In this document: positions 33,669 to 46,621 of the stretch, piece by piece
Numbering within the stretch: position 1 is the stretch's first letter
Layout: every line of letters begins with the position of its first letter
NCBI GenBank assembly: GCA_950097015.1
Contig: CATNEN010000007.1
Span: 7,422,001 to 7,486,000, forward strand
Length of the DNA stretch: 64,000 nucleotides
Direction of reading: 5' to 3'
From: Macrostomum hystrix
Lineage: Eukaryota > Platyhelminthes > Macrostomidae
The notes under the pieces: model-generated
What the model saw: only the letters and a program-made list of their open reading frames with translations
Database searches by the model: none
What the model was told of the DNA's origin: nothing
Program-made: the position numbers and the translations under genes

Positions 33669-36104
33669 TGGCGGAAATTAATTATTGCCTGCTCTTTCTC
33701 GATATCCGTTTCATCGAGAAACGCAGCGATGTTATTGCGACATGCCTTTCATTAGTGAGATTACGAGCTCTTAAATATTCTAGCACTAACTTGACTTAAA
33801 TGACCCATCTCCATTTATGCGCCCACATATTTCCTTTGTAGGGCACTAAGTAGATTAAAACTGTTTTAAGTTGAATATTTTTTCTTTTGCTTTTTTGTAC
33901 CTAAAATCAAAGAGATTATTAAATAACCTTCAGGTTCTCCTTTACCATTTGCACCGTAGCCGGTGTATGCAATCCGTGCTTATAGTCACTGGTTTGAGTA
34001 TTCAGAGCTCATTAATCCCAGTTGAATCAAAGGTAAATATGTTCGAGCGTATTTTTACTTATAAGCGCTTTTGGACTGGAGGAGTCTGTCAGTCCACACT
34101 CCACAGGGCTAGTCATCTATGGTCCACTGTGGATTTCACTGTCAAATGTACATTATAAGATAAAGCCTTCACCCAACCCTTCCCCTCAATGTACACTGGC
34201 TAATAAAACCTCTCTTCACACTCCGCCCTGTCCTAAATGTACATTTGATGTACATCATGTACATTAGCCAAGAATGGTCCTCTCCACTCAGTCTTAGGTC
34301 TACATACACTGATCCTGTCGAGGCAAGCAATTTGCAACCCAACATTCTTCTGTTCTGACCTTGCTCCTCGTGTACACGTCAATATTTTGGCCAATTTTCT
34401 TTAAGCACAAGCATATGCATCTGACAACAACATGAGATGCTCAGAACACAAGGCTAAGGCTTCTAGACGGTCGCAATGTTTCTGCAATCTTCTACAGAGA
34501 CAATCAATTCTATACTTTGTCCCGCTTCTGCCACAAAGTAGCAGGGCGTATGGAGCGTACAGCGGCAAAAGTAGACTCGTGAATTAATTTGAATTACGGC
34601 TTCATAGTCACCAAGCGAATTAACCCGTCTGAACGGATTGCAGCTTCTCGATTAAGTTGGAAATGTGAAGGCACGCGCGAGAGAAATGACGAACAGACGA
34701 GAAAATTAAAGAAGAGTTTAGGCAGGGGCGCGGCTAGATAGCAAACAACTAAACATAACGAAGCGCCCCTAGGATATCGCGAGCCTACGCAGCTTCGCCA
34801 TGATTTCCCTCGTGCCACATTCGCGCTGACTCCGCGTTCCCACGCGCCACTCCCGCTAATTAGAGGATAACAGATGAGTTGAAGCGCTCGGGGGTTTTCG
34901 AACAGGTGCGAGAATCGGGTTAGAAGTGCGAAGCTTCCCTTATCAAATCTATTAGTATAATGTTCACAGCTTCCTTATTTGCCTACTTGCGTAGGTGGCC
35001 GCGTTGGCTTTAACTTACTACTCACAAAAACTTATGAGTAGAAATGCGCAATTTTTTTTGCTTTTGCATTTATGAAAAACTAAAACTAAAGTACAATTAG
35101 TAAGAATCAACAAAAAGTATTACTTAGCCAGGCAATTCCAAGCCAGGCAATCAATTGAAAGCAAGCTCTATATATTTTTTGCTTCCTTCCAATGACAGTG
35201 ACATCTGAATAGCAGCTGTTCTATTCGAGCAGGATCGCGTATGTGTTAGGAATAGCGGGAGTTATCCACCAGCTAATGAGAGCCTGTGTCCATGCACGCA
35301 ACACAGAATGGGAACATGCAACCGAGAATTATCCTATTCTAAGCCAGTCTGTCCCCATAGCCGTTCCTGTACTTGTGTGCAAGACGCACGCTTCCACACA
35401 AGACACAAACACACAATGCGGACTCAGGGAGGGCATTTGAGCAGACAAATGCCTTGCTGCTGGCTCCGCGCCCTCACCTGCCCGCCCGCCCGCCCGCCCG
35501 CCCGCTCTCAGTTCTCCAAATCTCAAAGCCCTCCATCACAAAAGAGAATCCAGTTCGCGCCTCTTGTGTGCAGCCGGCCTGTCCCGTGATGTGAAAGCCA
35601 ATCTCTTTTGTCAATATCCATCTTCTCTTCCCAAATCCCTGCGCGCCGCACTTCTGCACTTGAGAGGATGCAAAAACAAAAGAGGAACAAAATCTGACGG
35701 GTAAGATGAGCCGCTCGCTCTGTTATGGGCTCGGGGATTCGCGAAATCCCAGCTTACCTGGCTAGATCTCGATCCCCGGATCCCGGATAAGGCTGACTCG
35801 AGTGCTGTGGGATCTTCAATCCATGCACTTTCAATGCCGTGCGATGCGATACCTTATTGACTTCTGATAATACCAGCATTTGCTTGCACCTTTATCAGAT
35901 TTCATTTGTATCGGATAAAAACTACCTGCCATTCATTTCGAGCTGAGATATCAGGCCAAACACGAATGCGGTTCAAACTGTGGACAAAAATATTCTGTTA
36001 GAAGTCTCAATCGTAGCAGGAAACAGAGCTCAACAGGATCTTAACAGGAACTCAAGCTATAATCATACGAGTATATCATATAATCATATAATCATATAAT
36101 AATT
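33669..36104. other. Unique interval with (CCCG)6
   Basis: About 2.4 kb without a recognised exon. A (CCCG)6 microsatellite is at 35481-35504. Several TGTACATT-type words cluster near 34150-34270. Short open frames around 34-36 kb resemble nothing I know. Confidence 0.4.
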
Positions 36105-36904
36105 AGGTCTCGTAATAGAAGCCATGGAGCTAGAATCGTAACAGGGACTGTAGCTAGAATCGTAACAAGGACTGGAGCTAGAATCGTAACAGGGACTGTA
36201 GCTAGAATCGTAACAAGGACTGGAGCTAGAATCGTAACAGGGACTGTAGCTAGAATCGTAACAAGGACTGGAGCTAGAATCGTAACAGGGACTGTAGCTA
36301 GAATCGTAACAAGGACTGGAGCTAGAATCGTAACAGGGACTGTAGCTAGAATCGTAACAAGGACTGGAGCTAGAATCGTAACAGGGACTGTAGCTAGAAT
36401 CGTAACAAGGACTGGAGCTAGAATCGTAACAGGGACTGTAGCTAGAATCGTAACAAGGACTGGAGCTAGAATCGTAACAGGGACTGTAGCTAGAATCGTA
36501 ACAAGGACTGGAGCTAGAATCGTAACAGGGACTGTAGCTAGAATCGTAACAAGGACTGTAGCTAGAATCGTAACAGGGACTGTAGCTAGAATCGTAACAA
36601 GGACTGTAGCTAGAATCGTAACAAGGACTGTAGCTAGAATCGTATAAGGAATTGTAGCTATAAGAATCATAATAGGAACCGAAGCTGGAATCGCAGCAGG
36701 AACCGAAGCAAGAATCGCAGCAGGAACCGAAGCTAGAATCACAGCAGGAACCGAAGCTAGAATCGCCACAAGAACTACAGCCAGAATCGTAACACAAACC
36801 GTAGCTAGAATCGTAGAAGAAATCGTTGCTATAAGAATCATAATAGGAATCGCAGCTAGAATCGCAGCGGGATCCATAGCTAGCATCATAACAGGAAATG
36901 CAGC
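36105..36904. repeat. 24-bp GCTAGAATC-core minisatellite 1
   Basis: About 33 units of GCTAGAATCGTAACA plus GGGACTGTA or AGGACTGGA. The two forms alternate strictly for about 400 bp, giving a 48-bp higher-order unit, then decay into diverged units (GCAGGAACCGAAG). Two stop-free frames on - (280 and 273 codons) are array artefacts. Confidence 0.96.
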
Positions 36905-37660
36905 TTCCAGCAAAGAATGAATTCAATGTGGTTTTAACAAATTTAACTTAGGTATTTACGTCATTTGTCACGAAATCCCCGTACATTATAAGTTGAGACA
37001 CTTTTAATGTGCCGAAATTCAGCTGGAAAAAAGAAAAGAGCAATTTTACAATTCTCAAGTCCCCCCCGAAAAATTCTCTGGAGCCTGCGGTGACACCGAT
37101 AGGAAAAATGAAGAAAGCATTTTCAGGATGAGAAAATCAATTTCAGAAATCTACTCCACGGTGCTGCCACTCAACTGAAGTGAATTCCCGTCTCCACTCA
37201 AATCCAATCAGTACCTGCCTGAGTCCGTTGTCAACTGGTACGGGCCTGAGACAGAGAGGATTATTTTCCCCTCATGCCTCTATTTTTCCCATCCTCTGTG
37301 CAGCCTAGGCGGCCCGTCATTTGCTAGCCAAGCCAAGAGTTTTGGGGTGGGGATTGCAGAATCCCAAACTGCCCTCCCCAAAACAGTCTCATCCCAATAT
37401 CCAGGATTCCCACGCCAGTCCAGCTTAAAGTTTACCTTTCCTTGTTTCTGTACGCACGAGAAGTTCTTAAAGAAAACAATTAGAATACTTCCTGCAGCCG
37501 CATTATTATCCAACGCACATGGGCCAGGCCTCCCATGTGCGATGCCTGGCAGCCTGCTGTGCTTTGGCCTGCTAGCAGCTGCCTTCAGTGAGTCCCGTTT
37601 CAGATTATCTGTTGGGCCATAGACTCAAGTGTACAGAACCTTTCTTGACTCGAGCGGGAG
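36905..37660. other. Unique interval
   Basis: No recognised exon or array. Confidence 0.35.
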
Positions 37661-38527
37661 AATAATGGCAAGAATCGAAGCAGGAACCGAAGCTAGAATC
37701 ACAGCAGGAACCGAAGCTAGAATCCCAGCAGGAACCGAAGCAAGAATCGCAGCAGGAAACGTAGCTAGAAACTCAGCAGGAATCGTAGCTAGAAACTCAG
37801 CAGGAACCGCAGCTAGAATCGCAGCAGGAAACGTAGCTAGAAACTCAGCAGGAACCGTAAGCCAGAGTCACAGCAGGAACCGCAGCTAGAATCGCAGCAG
37901 GAATTGCAGCTAGAATCACAGCAGGAAACGAAGCTAGAATCGCAGTAGGAACCGCAGCTAGAAAATCAGCAGGAACCGAAGCAAGAATCGCAGTAGGAAC
38001 CGTAGCTAGAAACTCAGCAGGAACCGTAAGCCAGAGTCACAGCAGGAACCGCAGCTAGAATCACAGCAGGAACCGCAGCTAGAATCACAGCAGGAACCGC
38101 AGCTAGAATCACAGCAGGAAACCGAAGCTAGAATCGCAGCAGGAACCGAAGCAAGAATCGAAGCAGGAACCGAAGCTAGAATCCCAGCAGGAACCGCAGC
38201 TAGAATCCCAGCAGGAACCGCAGCTAGAATCATAGTAGGAACCGAAGCTGGAATTGCAGCAGGAACCGCAGCTAGAATCACAGCAGGAACCGAAGCTAGA
38301 ATCACAGCAGGAACCGAAGCTAGAATCACAGCAGGAACCGAAGCTAGAATCACAGCAGGAACCGAAGCTAGAATCCCAGCAGGAACCGTAAGCCAGAGTC
38401 ACAGCAGGAACCGCAGCTAGAATCGCAGCAGGAACCGCAGCTAGAATCACAGCAGGAACCGAAGCTAGAATCGCAGCAGGAACCGTAGCTAGAATCGCAG
38501 CAGGAACCGCAGCTAGAATCGCAGCAA
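37661..38527. repeat. 24-bp GCTAGAATC-core minisatellite 2
   Basis: About 36 units of GCTAGAATCACAGCAGGAAC plus CGCA or CGAA. A distinct marker, GTAAGCCAGAGTCACAGC, recurs at about 37858, 38029 and 38390. The CAGCAGGAACCG half is also seen in the decayed end of minisatellite 1. Confidence 0.96.
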
Positions 38528-38702
38528 TAATCTTCAATCTTCAACTGCAATAATCTTAGCAGTTAAAACATTAAATTCGGTATCGATGCCATGATATAGG
38601 AAGTTTAAAGCTATCTTTAAGTCTGTCGAAAGAATAAGGAAAGAAATTTGTCGCATAAATCTCATAAAAGGGTTTGGAATTAAAAAAATTAAATTTATTT
38701 AA

Positions 38703-39905
38703 GAACTCATTGAACTCATGAAGTCCCCATTGAACTCATGAAGTCCCCATCGAACTCATGAATTCCCCATTGAACTCAAGAAGCCCCCATTGAACTCATG
38801 AAGTCCCCATTGAACTCATGAAGCCCCCATTGAACTCATGAAGTCCCCATTGAACTCATGAATTCCCCATTGAACTCAAGAAGCCCCCATTGAACTCAAG
38901 AAGCCCCCATTGAACTCATGAAGTCCCCATTGAACTCAAGGAGCCCCATTGAACTCATGAAGTCCCCATTGAACTCATGAAGTCCCCATTGAACTCAAGA
39001 AGCCCCATTGAACTCATGAAGCCCCCATTGAACTCAAGAAGCCCCATTGAACTCATGAAGCCCCCATTGAACTCATGAAGTCCCCATTGAACTCATGAAT
39101 TCCCCATTGAACTCATGAAGTCCCCATTGAACTCATGAAGTCCCCATTGAACTCATGAAGTCCCCATTGAACTCATGAAGTCCCTATTAAACTCAAGAAG
39201 CCCCCATTGAACTCATGAATTCCCAATAGAACTCAAGAAGCCCCATTGAACTCATGAAGTCCCCATTGAACTCATGAAGTCCCTATTGAACTCATGAAGT
39301 CCCCATTGAACTCATGAAGTCCCCATTGAACTCATGAAGTCCCTATTGAACTCAAGAAGCCCCCATTGAACTCATGAAGTCCCCATTGAACTCAAGAAGC
39401 CCCATTGAACTCATGAAGTCCCCATTGAACTCATGAAGTCCCTATTGAACTCATGAAGTCCCCATTGAACTCATGAAGTCCCTATTGAACTCATGAAGTC
39501 CCCATTGAACTCAAGAAGCCCCATTGAACTCATGAAGCCCCCATTGAACTCATGAAGTCCCCATTGAACTCATGAATTCCCCATTGAACTCATGAAGTCC
39601 CCAGTGAACTCATGAAGTCCCCATTGAACTCATGAAGTCCCCATTGAACTCAAGAAGCCCCCATTGAACTCAAGAAGCCCCCATTGAACTCATGAAGTCC
39701 CCATTGAACTCATGAAGTCCCTATTGAACTCATGAAGTCCCCATTGAACTCAAGAAGCCCCATTGAACTCATGAAGCCCCCATTGAACTCATGAAGTCCC
39801 CATTGAACTCATGAATTCCCCATTGAACTCATGAAGTCCCCAGTGAACTCATGAAGTCCCCATTGAACTCATGAAGTCCCCATCATGAAGTCCCCATTGA
39901 ACTCA
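38703..39905. repeat. 20-bp minisatellite
   Basis: About 60 units of ATTGAACTCATGAAGTCCCC with variants CAAGAAGCCCC, ATGAATTCCCC and 19-bp short units. A block of about 260 bp (marked by CCAGTGAACTC at about 39601 and 39840) is duplicated. Confidence 0.97.
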
Positions 39906-40186
39906 ATTACAGCTCCCTCATTCCTTTAGAAGATCAAGCTACTAATGTAGGCTACTATTAGTAGTGAAGAAAAAAATATTAATTCTTAACTATGTCCGAC
40001 AGGCAGCAAAGAAAATGAGCTGGCAATTTCTAACCCCTTTCTAATGTTTCGCATTCCTCAGCCAATGAGAGGAACTCTGAGGCCTCTGAAAAGAAAGAGA
40101 TTGGCAACGGAGATCTACTTCAGGCTTGACAAGTTTACATGTCAATCCTACCTCATTATCAGATCTACAGTCACATTCGTTCCTAG

Positions 40187-43100
40187 AAGCAGCAGAAGCA
40201 GCGGCAGCAGCAACCCAGTCTCTGGCTTGTCAACACCGACTGCAGCTGCGGGCCTACTCCGCGCCGGCTTCGGGCTCTTCGTCAACCTCTGCGCTACTCC
40301 GCTGGCGGCCGTTGCCGCCGACGGTCCGACGTTACTGCCGGGAGCTCGAGCTGCAGGTGTTCGCCACCAGCGCCAGAGACGACGGGCTCGTCTTGCGCGG
40401 CGTTGAGTACATCAGCTGCGCCTCCAGCGGGCACCGGCTTAACGGACTGCGACCGGTGCGTCTCTACCGGGCCACCGTCTCGGTGCTGCAGGAGCCGTCG
40501 GGTCTGTACTGCCGCTGGCCGGAGACCCTGGCCTTCGGCGTCTGGAATCTGAGCGCCGCCATTGCGGCGACAGCGGCGGCGTCGACTTTCGCGGTCGCTG
40601 ATGTCGGCGTCGGAAACTCCTGTGAGCAGTCCGTTTAAATTGACTTTGAGAATGGCAAAGTAGCTGGAAATTGTAAAGCAACATTGAGTCCCAAATGACA
40701 GGTAGTCCCAAATGACAGGTAGTCCCGAATGACAGGTAGTCCCAAATGACAGGTAGTCCCAACTGACAAGGTAGTCCCAAATGACAGGTAGTCCCAACTG
40801 ACAAGGTAGTCCCAACTGACAAGGTAGTCCCAACTGACAAGGTAGTCCCAAATTACAGGTAGTCCCGAATGACAGGTAGTCCCAAATGACAGGTAGTCCC
40901 AACTGACAAGGTAGTCCCAACTGACAAGGTAGTCCCAGATTACAGGTAGTCCCAAGTGACAGGTAGTCCCGAAATGACAGGTAGTCCCGAATTACAGGTA
41001 GTCCCAACTGACAGGTAGTCCCAAATGACAGGTAGTCCCAACTGACAAGGTAGTCCCAACTGACAAGGTAGTCCCAACTGACAAGGTAGTCCCAACTGAC
41101 AAGGTAGTCCCAACTGACAAGGTAGTCCCAACTGACAAGGTAGTCCCAAATTACAGGTAGTCCCAAATTACAGGTAGTCCCAAATTACAGGTAGTCCCGA
41201 ATGACAGGTAGTCCCAAATGACAGGTAGTCCCAACTGACAAGGTAGTCCCAACTGACAAGGTAGTCCCAACTGACAAGGTAGTCCCAACTGACAAGGTAG
41301 TCCCAACTGACAAGGTAGTCCCAAATTACAGGTAGTCCCAAATTACAGGTAGTCCCAAGTGACAGGTAGTCCCGAAATGACAGGAGTCCCGAATTACAGG
41401 TAGTCCCAAAGTCCCGAATGACAGTTAGTTTTGAAGTTACCAAATGCTCCTAAATAGGTCGCGCATTGTCTGTTCGCCACATTGGAGTATAAATAGCAAT
41501 GTGATCAATCAAAGCGTTATAGTGAGGATTAAATTCAAAGTTAATTTCAGCTGACAGCAATATCCTAGCAACAATGGGAGCCTAAGAAATGATTATGCCG
41601 CAATGATATTTAAAAAAACGGCAAACCCAAGCCGTCGGATACAGCGCTTAATTGGATATTTTAAAAGCGATTTTTTTTCGCATCGACTCCGTTCTCACGG
41701 GCCATCTGCTTCTACAACTCAAAACTCCCAGCCCGCACCTCCTGCCCAGCGACTCGGAAGCGAGACGAGAACCGGAGGATGGGGGCGAGGCCAAGCGTGG
41801 AGATTGCTACACTCGGAGAATCTGGCCGACTTAGCCGCGGGGCCTCGGGGCTGGCGTTGACTTGGCTCCGAGCCGCATTTGAATTGCTTCGTCCACATCA
41901 TTAGGAAGGCTCCTCCTTCCCGCCTGAAGCTGGGCCATGAGGCTAAGCCAAGAGGCCTGGGGTGTGGGTGACGACAGATGTGAGGCGAGAACTACTAGCT
42001 CAAACCGGTTTGAACCGGAATTTCAAGTACTCGATTTTATCCGCGGATGGATGGGGCGTGGCGCCCCTAGGGGGCGGCAGGAATTTTTTTTCCGCGAAAA
42101 ATGAGGAATGGGATGTAGCGAACAAGCTTTTGAACTAAAAATCCCAATGAAAATAACGTCAGAAGGGAAAATGGGTATAGAGACAGACTAGTTGTCAAAG
42201 GGAGAATGCCATTGTGACTGAACCCGTTGCTTTCCGTGGATCGATAACCCTCTTGACGGGGTTGTCACACAATACAATGCGGAGCGCTGCAGATAAGAAA
42301 TGAAGGTCACAGATTAAGCTCATTAAATCATCTAGTGAATTGAAAAGGACTTTATGAACTGAAAAAAACTGTACTGATTTTAGGCGAAATGCGATCCGAA
42401 ATTCTTGAGCAGGACTCAACCCGAATTACACTGAGCACACATTAGTGTGCGAAAAGTACAATGATATAGACTTTCACATCGTAAGATATCGGGAACCGTA
42501 TGCTAAAATCAAAGCAGGAACCGCAGCTAGAATCAGAGCAAGAAACGCAGCTAGAATCACAGCAGGAACCGTAGCTAGAATCACAGCAGGAACCGCAGCT
42601 AGAATCACAGCAGGAACCGCAGCTAGAATCACAGCAGGAACCGCAGCTAGAATCACAGCAGGAACCGAAGCTAGAATCACAGCAGGAACCGCAGCTAGAA
42701 TCAAGTAGGAAACGCAGCTAGAATCACAGTAGGAACCGCAGCTAGAATCGCAGCAGGAACCGTAAGCAAGAATCGCAGCAGGAACCGCAGCTAGAATCGC
42801 AGTAGGAACCGTAAGCAAGAATCGCAGCAGGAACCGCAGCTAGAATCACAGTAGGAACCGTAAGCAAGAATCGCAGCAAGAACCGTAGCTAGAATCGCAG
42901 CTAGAATTGCAGCAGGAACCGTATTATAGAATCGCAGCAGAAACCGCAGCTAGAATCGCAGCAAGAACTGTGGCTAGATTCGCAGCTAGAATCGCAGCAG
43001 TAAGCGTTGCTAAATTTTTTAATTCATCGCTAGAGAACTTTTGGGAACGAGCAAAAAATGCTATAATTATAACAGCAGCAAATTGAAGTTTCGTAGAATA

Positions 43101-44185
43101 GCTGCATTTGCAATGTACGGCTCGTAGCTTTTTTCCCGTTAGACTCAGTCTTATTTGCCTGTTGTTTATTCATCTGCTCACTGTGCACTTCCGAAGCTTC
43201 GCCCGCGCTGGGGTCCACCGGTCCGGCCGGAAGCTACGCCCCGCCTCGCTGGACAGTGTCGGACGCGCTGATCTTCCTGCTGGTGCTGGCCGCCTGGGCA
43301 GCCGCCGTGGCTGTCTTCCTGCACAAGCTCGGCAGCCTGCGGCTCTCCCGCGGCAACCGCTCGGACGGCGCGCGCCACCTGCGCCCGAAGAATCTGGACA
43401 AGGTGCAGGTGTGCGCCGAGCCAAATCACACCGTCATCTATCCGGAGTACGCTCGTGGCTCCCGGATGTCCGTCTGCCTGGAGGAGCGCCAGGCCCGACT
43501 GGCCTGCCTTCAGCGCCGCTACGCCGAGGAGCGCGCCCTGGAAGCTATCGCGGAGCAGCAGGCCTCAGCCATTGTTGTTGAATCGGCCGACGAACTGCCT
43601 TCAGTTGGGGGTGATTTTTGTGGCCTCCGGCCGCCGCACTGGTTCCCCTGGCAGCATCAGCAGCAGCAGCACCAGCCCACCCTGGACGCCATCAGCCTTC
43701 GCCGATTGCCGACCTACGCTGTGACATCTGAGGGCGGCGTCAACCTGCAGGTGCTACCTGCGGCCGGCACCAGCCGCGCCAGCCAGCACCTCTTGCACCC
43801 GGCGTCCGCCGCCGCGGTCGCCTTCAACCCGACCTCCGGGCACAATGGAAAGGAGGCCGCCACAGCAGCCACCCCAGCTGCCACCACCCCGACATCCGCC
43901 ACGGTGACCGCCACCGTCAATGTGAACTCACAGCTGAGCAGCCCAGCGACAAAGCCGGAGGATGAGGCAAAAGAAGAAGAAAAACAGGAGCAGCCGGAGC
44001 AGAGATCAAAGGCGCCGCTGATCCGTCAGTTCAGCGAGTCGACGGTCAGCAATGGCACCGGCAGCGAGTCGGCAGCCGGCGATAGGCCGGGCCGCCTGGC
44101 TAGCCTTGGCAGCTCTATCAAGTCCGAGCCGGACCCGGCGGCAGCCGCTGTGTCCTCGGCGGCCTTCTCAGTCACCAAGCTGTGA
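40187..44185 (+). CDS. Single-pass membrane protein with FN3-like module (two exons)
   Basis: Exon 40187-40621 follows the acceptor TTCGTTCCTAG and ends at donor GTGAGC. Exon 43197-44185 follows CTTCCGAAG and ends at TGA. Joining restores one frame across a phase-1 intron. The first exon reads LELQVFATSARDDGLVLRG, then LNGLRPVRLYRATV, the LxPxxxYxxxV tyrosine corner typical of fibronectin type III domains. The second starts with a Pro/Gly-rich stalk and a clear membrane helix (DALIFLLVLAAWAAAVAVFL), then a basic stretch, NHTVIYPEYARGSRMSVCL, and a low-complexity Ala/Thr/Gln/Glu tail ending FSVTKL. The topology suggests an FN3-type ectodomain and a cytoplasmic tail. I do not recognise the family. 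Upstream exons with the signal peptide are missing. The 2.6-kb intron holds two minisatellites. The first acceptor is uncertain; an alternative CAG lies at about 40216. Confidence 0.5.
40685..41425. repeat. 17/18-bp minisatellite in the FN3-like gene intron
   Basis: About 42 units of AGTCCCAACTGACAAGGT (18 bp), alternating in blocks with AGTCCCAAATGACAGGT (17 bp). A segment of about 250 bp is repeated (GTGACAGGTAGTCCCGAAAT at about 40955 and 41357). Open frames on - are artefacts. Confidence 0.95.
41488..41495 (+). promoter_or_regulatory. Possible TATA box
   Basis: GGAG-TATAAATA-GC is a near-perfect TATA consensus in otherwise unremarkable DNA inside the FN3-like gene intron. No first exon was recognised downstream, so it may be chance or an internal promoter for the 43-kb exon. 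Confidence 0.2.
42505..43010. repeat. 24-bp GCTAGAATC-core minisatellite 3
   Basis: About 21 units of GCTAGAATCACAGCAGGAAC plus CGCA, essentially the same unit as the 37.7-kb array, in the same orientation. A variant GTAAGCAAGAATCGCAGC recurs several times in the second half. It ends 190 bp before the second exon of the membrane protein. Confidence 0.96.
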
Positions 44186-44411
44186 TTTCCTGAATCAAAC
44201 TGAGACACTCGTTTTAATTTCAGCAAAAACCACTAATATATTCAAATTTTTATTGTTGTTTATTCATGAAAATCGATCATTTGGTTCGGGAGCTGTCGTG
44301 AAGTAGGCAGGTGTTTGAAAAAGCCGTCTTTTCCATGGTCTATCTACTTCTTTTATCAATTGGTTTAGTTCAATCGGAAGTTCTTAAGTCGTGTAATTTA
44401 ATTTTTGGCAC

Positions 44412-44417
44412 AATAAA
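44412..44417 (+). promoter_or_regulatory. Polyadenylation signal of the membrane-protein gene
   Basis: AATAAA about 230 bases past the stop at 44185, in AT-rich DNA. The only good hexamer close to this end. Confidence 0.5.
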
Positions 44418-44656
44418 CTAACTTTGCTACTAATGTAAGTAGAGAACATCGTGCATGATTTACATTTATTCCTCGATCATAATTTCATTCGATTAGCATA
44501 CACCGTCCATATTTGACAAGTTTTATTAATGCTACTCGTAGTATTATTTATAGTCTGTCAAAATGCGTATGGCAAAATTTCTGAACTAATCTACAGTCAC
44601 AAATAAAATTTTCGAATCGAATAAAGTATCACAAAACAAACGTAACTAACAAAACT

Positions 44657-45512
44657 AGCTGTGCTTCCTGCTTCGATTCTAGCTGAGCTTCCTGCTTCGA
44701 TTCTAGCTTAGCTTCCTGCTTCGATTCTAGCCTTGGTTTCTGCTTCGATTCTAGCTTTGGTTGCTGCTTCGATTCTAGCTGAGCTTCTTGATTTAAGTCT
44801 AGCTGTGCTTCCTGCTTCGATTCTAGCTTTGGTTGCTGCTTCGATTCTAGCTTAGCTTCTTGGTTCAAGTCTAGTTGTGCTTCCTGCTTCGATTCTAGAT
44901 GAGCTTCCTGCTTCGTTTCTAGCTGAGCTTCCTGCTTCGATTCTAGCTGAGCTTCCTGCTTCGATTCTAGCTGAGCTTCTTGATTCAAGTCTAGTTGTGC
45001 TTCCTGCTTCGATTCTATCTGAGCTTCCTGCTTCGATTCTAGCTGAGCTTCCTGCTTCGATTCTAGCTGAGCTTCCTGCTTCGATTCTAGCTGAGCTTCC
45101 TGCTTCGATTCTAGCTGAGCTTCCTGCTTCGATTCTAGCTGAGCTTCTTGATTCAAGTCTAGTTGTGCTTCCTGCTTCGATTCTATCTGAGCTTCCTGCT
45201 TCGATTCTAGCTGAGCTTCCTGCTTCGATTCTAGCTGAGCTTCCTGCTTCGATTCTAGCTGAGCTTCCTGCTTCGATTCTAGCTGAGCTTCCTGCTTCGA
45301 TTCTAGCTGAGCTTCCTGCTTCGATTCTAGCTGAGCTTCCTGCTTCGATTCTAGCTGAGCTTCCTGCTTCGATTCTAGCTTTGGTTCCTGCTTCGATTCT
45401 AGCTGAGCTTCCTGCTTCGATTCTAGCTGAGCTTCCTGCTTCGATTCTAGCTTTGGTTTTTTAAATATATATTTTTCTTGCTTCGATTCTTGCCAGCTTC
45501 GATTCTAGATAC
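44657..45512. repeat. 24-bp GCTAGAATC-core minisatellite 4, inverted
   Basis: About 34 units of GATTCTAGCTGAGCTTCCTG plus CTTC on +; the complement carries GAAGCAGGAAGC and GCTAGAATC, so this is the same family as the 36-43 kb arrays in the opposite orientation. Markers TTGATTCAAGTCTAGTTGTG and TTTGGTTGCTGC recur, showing block duplications of about 170 bp. Open frames on both strands (175 and 195 codons) are artefacts. Confidence 0.96.
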
Positions 45513-46621
45513 TATTCCCGCTCAGATTCTTTGTTTGGCTAGTGGCTATATTCTTACTGCTGCTATGTTTTTTCTTCGGTTCTTCTTGCCTTTTCGCTGC
45601 GGTTCTTGTTCTGATTCATCTTCGATTCCTGGTTCGATTCTTTAGAATTGTTTCCATCCGCCATTCAAGTCTTGGACTCTTGGATTCTATGTTTTGTGGA
45701 TTGCCATTCTTCTGCAATTTTAGTTTCAACTGAAAGTTTTTAAATTAGAATAAAAAAACTAAAAATGTAAAAAACTGACTGACCTCGCGCGGTTTCTTAA
45801 CAACAGGCGCTTGACCCCGCTCAAATCCAGTTTGAGCAACCTGTGTGCAGTTAGCGGCTGCGCGAGTGATTTCAGTTCAAATTCAAAAGGTGCCAGGCTG
45901 GCTTGCTTTGAAGCCTGCACTACTTTCCACTCCTTCACTTCCCTGCACTCCTCCATGCTGCTTGGAGGGCATTGTAGGGAGGACTACAGCTGCCAAGCGG
46001 CTCGCAGAAGCCGCATTTTTGTCACGCGTGGTATCGGCAGCGGCCATTGTGGCGGAGCCTTTCAGTTTGTTCAGTTGGTCCGCAGTTCTGAATTCGTCAC
46101 GGATGAGTCACCGATTCACCCCCGGCCACTCCAAGTCCCGTTGTTGTCTCGGAGACAAGCTGCACTCCCCTCCCCACAATCCCCTCCGCGTGGCTGTCAA
46201 CTTATTATTTTCTCTCATTCACTCTCGAGCGAAGGTCCGCGGCGACCCGGCCGGCCTGGCGAGTGACAGCGGCTGCGGCTGAGTCCGCCTTTGAGTAGTG
46301 TGGACAACGCGGGAAGTGGAGGCGAGGGTGGGCGGGGATCTGAGTGGCAAGCTGGGAGTGCCTGGACTATTAAGGTTTTCGGCGTTATGCGAATTCTGCC
46401 TCAACTAGTGTCCTACTTAGGTTGCTTAATTTGTCAGGCTAGCCGAGTGAGAGAAGGGAGTGGGAAGAGCCAAACCTGACCCCTCACTGCTCTGCCAGTT
46501 TTCCTCTGCAAAAGTACATAGCTCGTACTTAGGAGGGATAGTAGGTGGATAATTTCAAAAATATTAATAAATATATAGAATCGAAATTATCGAACGGAAA
46601 ATTGTAAGCCAACTGATTTGC
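45513..46621. other. Unique interval
   Basis: Moderate GC, short overlapping open frames, none with recognisable homology. Could include 5' UTR or promoter DNA of the following weak gene model. Confidence 0.35.

Noticed and set aside
36084..36926. Cys/Tyr/Ser-rich 280-codon frame on - that looks like a secreted silk- or cuticle-like protein
   Set aside because: It follows the 24-bp array exactly and a second frame of 273 codons is equally open. There is no signal peptide separate from the array.
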